The position numbers were made by a program, and so were the translations under genes. DNA of 64,000 nucleotides from Nitrospirales bacterium (GTDB lineage: Bacteria > Nitrospirota > Nitrospiria > Nitrospirales > UBA8639), in NCBI GenBank assembly GCA_021604005.1, contig BQIV01000001.1, positions 62,001 through 126,000 on the forward strand, written 5' to 3'. Each line of letters starts with the position of its first letter. Position 1 is the stretch's first letter. This document shows, piece by piece, positions 61,071-64,000 of the stretch. The notes below the pieces were generated by a model. The model saw only the letters and a list, made by a program, of their open reading frames with translations, was not told the DNA's origin and ran no database searches.

Positions 61071-64000
61071 ATGATCGAACGCATTATCGACTGGAGCGCC
61101 CGCAACGGGTTTTTAGTGGGCATCCTCACTTTGTTTCTGATGGGCTGGGGAATCTGGGCGGTTTTTCATACACCATTGGATGCGCTCCCCGATCTTTCCG
61201 ACGTCCAAGTGATCGTCTTCACGGAATGGCCGGGCCGGAGCCCCGACCTGGTTGAAGATCAAATTACCTATCCCATCGTGACCTCCATGTTGGGCGCGCC
61301 ACGCATCAAGTATGTCCGGGGACAATCCTTTCTGGGGTTGTCCTTTGTCTACATTGTCTTTCAAGACGGTACCGACATGTATTGGGCCAGAAGCCGGGTG
61401 GTGGAATACATGCAAGGACTTGAGGGAAAGCTTCCGGAAGGCATCTCTCCGTCTCTTGGTCCGGATGCCACTGGAGTAGGCTGGGTCTATCAATATGCCC
61501 TGGTGGATGAAAAGGGCAATCATAGTTTAGCCGATCTTCGATCCTTTCAAGATTGGTACCTCAGGTATTGGCTCCAGAGCGTTCCCGGCGTGGCCGAGGT
61601 GGCGTCCATCGGCGGATTCGTCAAACAATATCAAGTGCAAGTGGATCCCGTGAAGTTGCAAGGATACGGAATCGGTCTGTCGGAAGTCATTCGGGCGGTC
61701 CGTCGCAGCAACAATGAAGTAGGCGGGCGGGTGATCGAAGCCAGCGAGCGGGAATATATGGTACGGGGTCGAGGATATATTCAATCGCTTGACGATCTTC
61801 GAAGCGTTTCACTTGGAACCGACGGAAAAGGGACGCCCATTATTATCAACGACGTGGCGACAGTCTCGCGTGGTCCTGACCTCCGGCGCGGGATTGCGGA
61901 ACTCAATGGCAAAGGGGAAACCGTGGGGGGTATCGTGGTCATGCGGTATGGCGAAAATGCCCTGGAAGTCATCCAACGCGTCAAAGAAAAACTGAAAGAA
62001 ATCAGCCCTTCTGTTCCCGAAGGTATTCGCATTATTCCGGTCTATGATCGATCCAGCCTGATCCTCCGCGCGATTGCCACGCTGGAAGAAAAATTGCTTG
62101 AAATCAGCATCGTCGTGAGTGTCATCAGCCTTCTGTTCTTGTTTCATGTGCGCTCCGCTCTGGTTCCAATTCTGTTACTGCCCGTAGCGATTTTACTGTC
62201 GTTTATTGCCATGTATTACATGGGCATCACGTCGAACGTCATGTCCTTGGCCGGCATCGCCATCGCCATCGGAGCCATGGTGGACGCGGTGATTGTGATG
62301 GTGGAAAATGCCCACCGTCGACTGGAGGAATGGGAGAAGCACGGAGGTACAGGTTCGCGGGATGACGTTATTATCCAAGCCGCACAGGAAGTCGGAAAGC
62401 CCCTCTTCTTCTCGTTGCTCGTCATCACCGTCTCTTTTCTGCCCATTTTCACGCTGGAAGCGCAGGAAGGCCGGTTGTTCAAGCCGCTCGCCTATACCAA
62501 AACATTTGCCATGTTTTTTGCGGCGTTGGTGTCTATCGGCTTGGCTCCCTTGTTCATGAAGTGGTTTGTTCGTGGAAAGATCAGACCCGAAAGTCGCAAC
62601 CCGCTCAATCGGTTCCTCATCTGGGCGTATACGCCATTGTTGAAGGGGGTGGTGCGCGCCCGATGGCTAGTGGTCGGCATAATGATTCTGGGAATGGTCG
62701 CCATCGTCCCTATCTACAATCGCTTGGGCTCCGAATTCATGCCACCGCTCAATGAAGGCACCATTCTCTACATGCCGACGAGCATTCCAGGCATGTCGAT
62801 CAAACAAGCTTCCAAGATCCTCCAAACGCAGGATCGATTGCTGAAAGAATTTCCGGAAGTCGAGCAGGTCATGGGCAAAATGGGACGGGCACGGACGGCC
62901 ACGGATCCGGCTCCGCTGAATATGGCTGAAACCATGGTCACCCTAAAACCCGAAGAAGATTGGCGGCCCGGCATGACCTGGGACAAGCTCATCGCAGAAA
63001 TGGATCGGAAAGTGAAGTTTCCGGGCATGCCCAATATTTGGTGGATGCCGATTCAAACCCGAACCGAAATGCTCGCGACCGGCATTCGAACCAGTCTGGG
63101 TATTCGAATTTTAGGGCCTGAATTGGAAGAACTGGAGAAAATCGGCTTGCACATTGAAAATCTGCTTCAAAGTCTGCAAGGCACTCGCAGTGCCTACGCC
63201 GAACGGGTGACGGGGGGATACTATTTGGATATCGATGTCGATCGGATCGCTGCTTCCCGTTACGGGCTGACCGTGGGTGATGTGCAAGATGTCATCGAAT
63301 CCGCCATAGGAGGAAAAAATATTGCGTGGACCGTAGAAGGCCGAGAACGCTATCCCATCAATGTGCGATACCCTCGTGATCTGCGACAAGACGTGGAGGC
63401 ACTGAAGCGCATCCTGGTGACCACGCCAAATGGCGAACATATCCCTTTGGCTCAACTCTCTACCATTTCCACCATCATGGGACCGCCCTCAGTGCGGGAT
63501 GAGAACGGTTCCTTGGCCAGCATCGTCTTTGTCGACATTGCGGGAGTGGACCTCGGCACGTATGTGCAGAAAGCTAAGGATTTGGTTCAGCAGAAGGTGA
63601 AACTTCCTCCCGGCTACTCGCTACAATGGGCCGGTCAATATGCTTATCTGAAACGGGCACAAGAAAAACTTCAGGTCGTGATCCCACTGACGCTCTTTCT
63701 CATATTTTTTTTGTTGTATCTCAATTTTCATTCGGTCCCCCGCTGCCTTCTCGTCTTACTGACCATTCCCTTCTCCTTGGTCGGGGCAGTCTGGTATTTG
63801 GATTTTCTAAATTATGATCTTAGCATTGCCGTCTGGATTGGCATGATCGCCTTAGCCGGAGTCGCCGCGGAAACAGGTGTCATCATGGTGATGTTTCTGG
63901 ACGAGGCGTGCGCCCGCCGGCAACGGGAAAACCAGCTCCAGTCCCTTCAGGATCTTCGTGAAGCGATACTCGAAGGCGCTGTTTTACGGGTCCGCCCAAA
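61071..64000 (+). CDS. cusA: CusA-type copper/silver RND pump, cut by right edge
   Basis: An open frame starts at the ATG at 61071 and runs off the window after 976 codons without a stop; the full protein should be about 1040-1060 residues. It begins IERIIDWSARNGFLVGILTL and has the copper-type helix-4 motif IAIAIGAMVDAVIVMVENAH, different from the DFG form of the CzcA here. A later methionine-containing segment (WWMPIQTRTEMLATGIRTSL) is typical of CusA. It pumps Cu(I)/Ag(I) with the adaptor and channel upstream. Confidence 0.92.
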   Translation, partial: MIERIIDWSARNGFLVGILTLFLMGWGIWAVFHTPLDALPDLSDVQVIVFTEWPGRSPDLVEDQITYPIVTSMLGAPRIKYVRGQSFLGLSFVYIVFQDGTDMYWARSRVVEYMQGLEGKLPEGISPSLGPDATGVGWVYQYALVDEKGNHSLADLRSFQDWYLRYWLQSVPGVAEVASIGGFVKQYQVQVDPVKLQGYGIGLSEVIRAVRRSNNEVGGRVIEASEREYMVRGRGYIQSLDDLRSVSLGTDGKGTPIIINDVATVSRGPDLRRGIAELNGKGETVGGIVVMRYGENALEVIQRVKEKLKEISPSVPEGIRIIPVYDRSSLILRAIATLEEKLLEISIVVSVISLLFLFHVRSALVPILLLPVAILLSFIAMYYMGITSNVMSLAGIAIAIGAMVDAVIVMVENAHRRLEEWEKHGGTGSRDDVIIQAAQEVGKPLFFSLLVITVSFLPIFTLEAQEGRLFKPLAYTKTFAMFFAALVSIGLAPLFMKWFVRGKIRPESRNPLNRFLIWAYTPLLKGVVRARWLVVGIMILGMVAIVPIYNRLGSEFMPPLNEGTILYMPTSIPGMSIKQASKILQTQDRLLKEFPEVEQVMGKMGRARTATDPAPLNMAETMVTLKPEEDWRPGMTWDKLIAEMDRKVKFPGMPNIWWMPIQTRTEMLATGIRTSLGIRILGPELEELEKIGLHIENLLQSLQGTRSAYAERVTGGYYLDIDVDRIAASRYGLTVGDVQDVIESAIGGKNIAWTVEGRERYPINVRYPRDLRQDVEALKRILVTTPNGEHIPLAQLSTISTIMGPPSVRDENGSLASIVFVDIAGVDLGTYVQKAKDLVQQKVKLPPGYSLQWAGQYAYLKRAQEKLQVVIPLTLFLIFFLLYLNFHSVPRCLLVLLTIPFSLVGAVWYLDFLNYDLSIAVWIGMIALAGVAAETGVIMVMFLDEACARRQRENQLQSLQDLREAILEGAVLRVRP

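Noticed and set aside
1-64000. CRISPR array, rRNA, tRNA or transposase-type insertion sequence
   Set aside because: I saw no regularly spaced repeats, no rRNA or tRNA-like segment and no transposase gene. The Cas4-like nuclease at 4695 stands without any CRISPR sign.

Overview
The window looks like part of a conjugative mobile element (integrative element or plasmid) joined to a heavy-metal and arsenic resistance island, from a Gram-negative, mid-GC bacterium. Evidence for Gram-negative: an F-type conjugation apparatus with outer-membrane parts, TolC-type channels and RND pumps. The style of the metal genes suggests Nitrospirota, but that is an inference no marker gene here can confirm.

Region 1 (1-11.5 kb): element maintenance and DNA processing. 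A leftward operon encodes a sigma region-2-like protein, an unknown protein, a ParB-like protein and a gene cut by the left edge. It faces an XRE-type regulator across back-to-back consensus promoters. Next come a Gp3-like (recombination directionality factor-like) protein, a Cas4/RecB-like PD-(D/E)XK nuclease, a RecD-type helicase with intact ATPase motifs, a RusA-like resolvase, a long RecD2 homologue whose ATPase motifs are destroyed, and an OmpA-like protein.

Region 2 (11.5-33.2 kb): an F-type type IV secretion operon in nearly canonical order: traA, L, E, K, B, dsbC-like, V, C, S26 peptidase, a trbC-traW fusion, U, F, H, G. Four foreign pieces interrupt it: an omegaRNA (HEARO) without iscB, two complete omegaRNA-iscB units (after traV and after traH), and an ORF6N gene. 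Each complete unit is preceded by a decayed copy of a neighbouring tra gene (3' end of traV; 5' end of traG). Relaxase, coupling protein and TraN are not in the window.

Region 3 (33.2-41.6 kb): mercury and arsenic. A merR operon holds a thioredoxin-like gene, a frameshifted merT and a GDCCVxC-type gene, without merA. Then come an ArsR regulator with an MtrA-like/DUF4346 protein and a DJ-1 protein, then arsR-arsI-arsC-acr3, then a cupredoxin.

Region 4 (41.6-64 kb): divalent-metal and copper efflux. It holds two P1B-type ATPases with non-CPC membrane motifs (APC and YPC), a czcCBA operon with an extra lone czcB, two MerR regulators, a CcdA-like protein, a duplicated family of 119-residue exported proteins, and a tolC-cusB-cusA operon cut by the right edge. 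Three MerR genes and one arsR start within about 6-8 bases of their predicted -10 box, suggesting leaderless, self-regulated transcripts.

The most notable signals are the iscB-less omegaRNA whose stems are kept by compensatory changes, the IscB units built into the conjugation operon beside tra-gene remnants, the pairing of an active RecD helicase with an ATPase-dead RecD2, and an MtrA-like corrinoid-type domain within a mercury/arsenic island.
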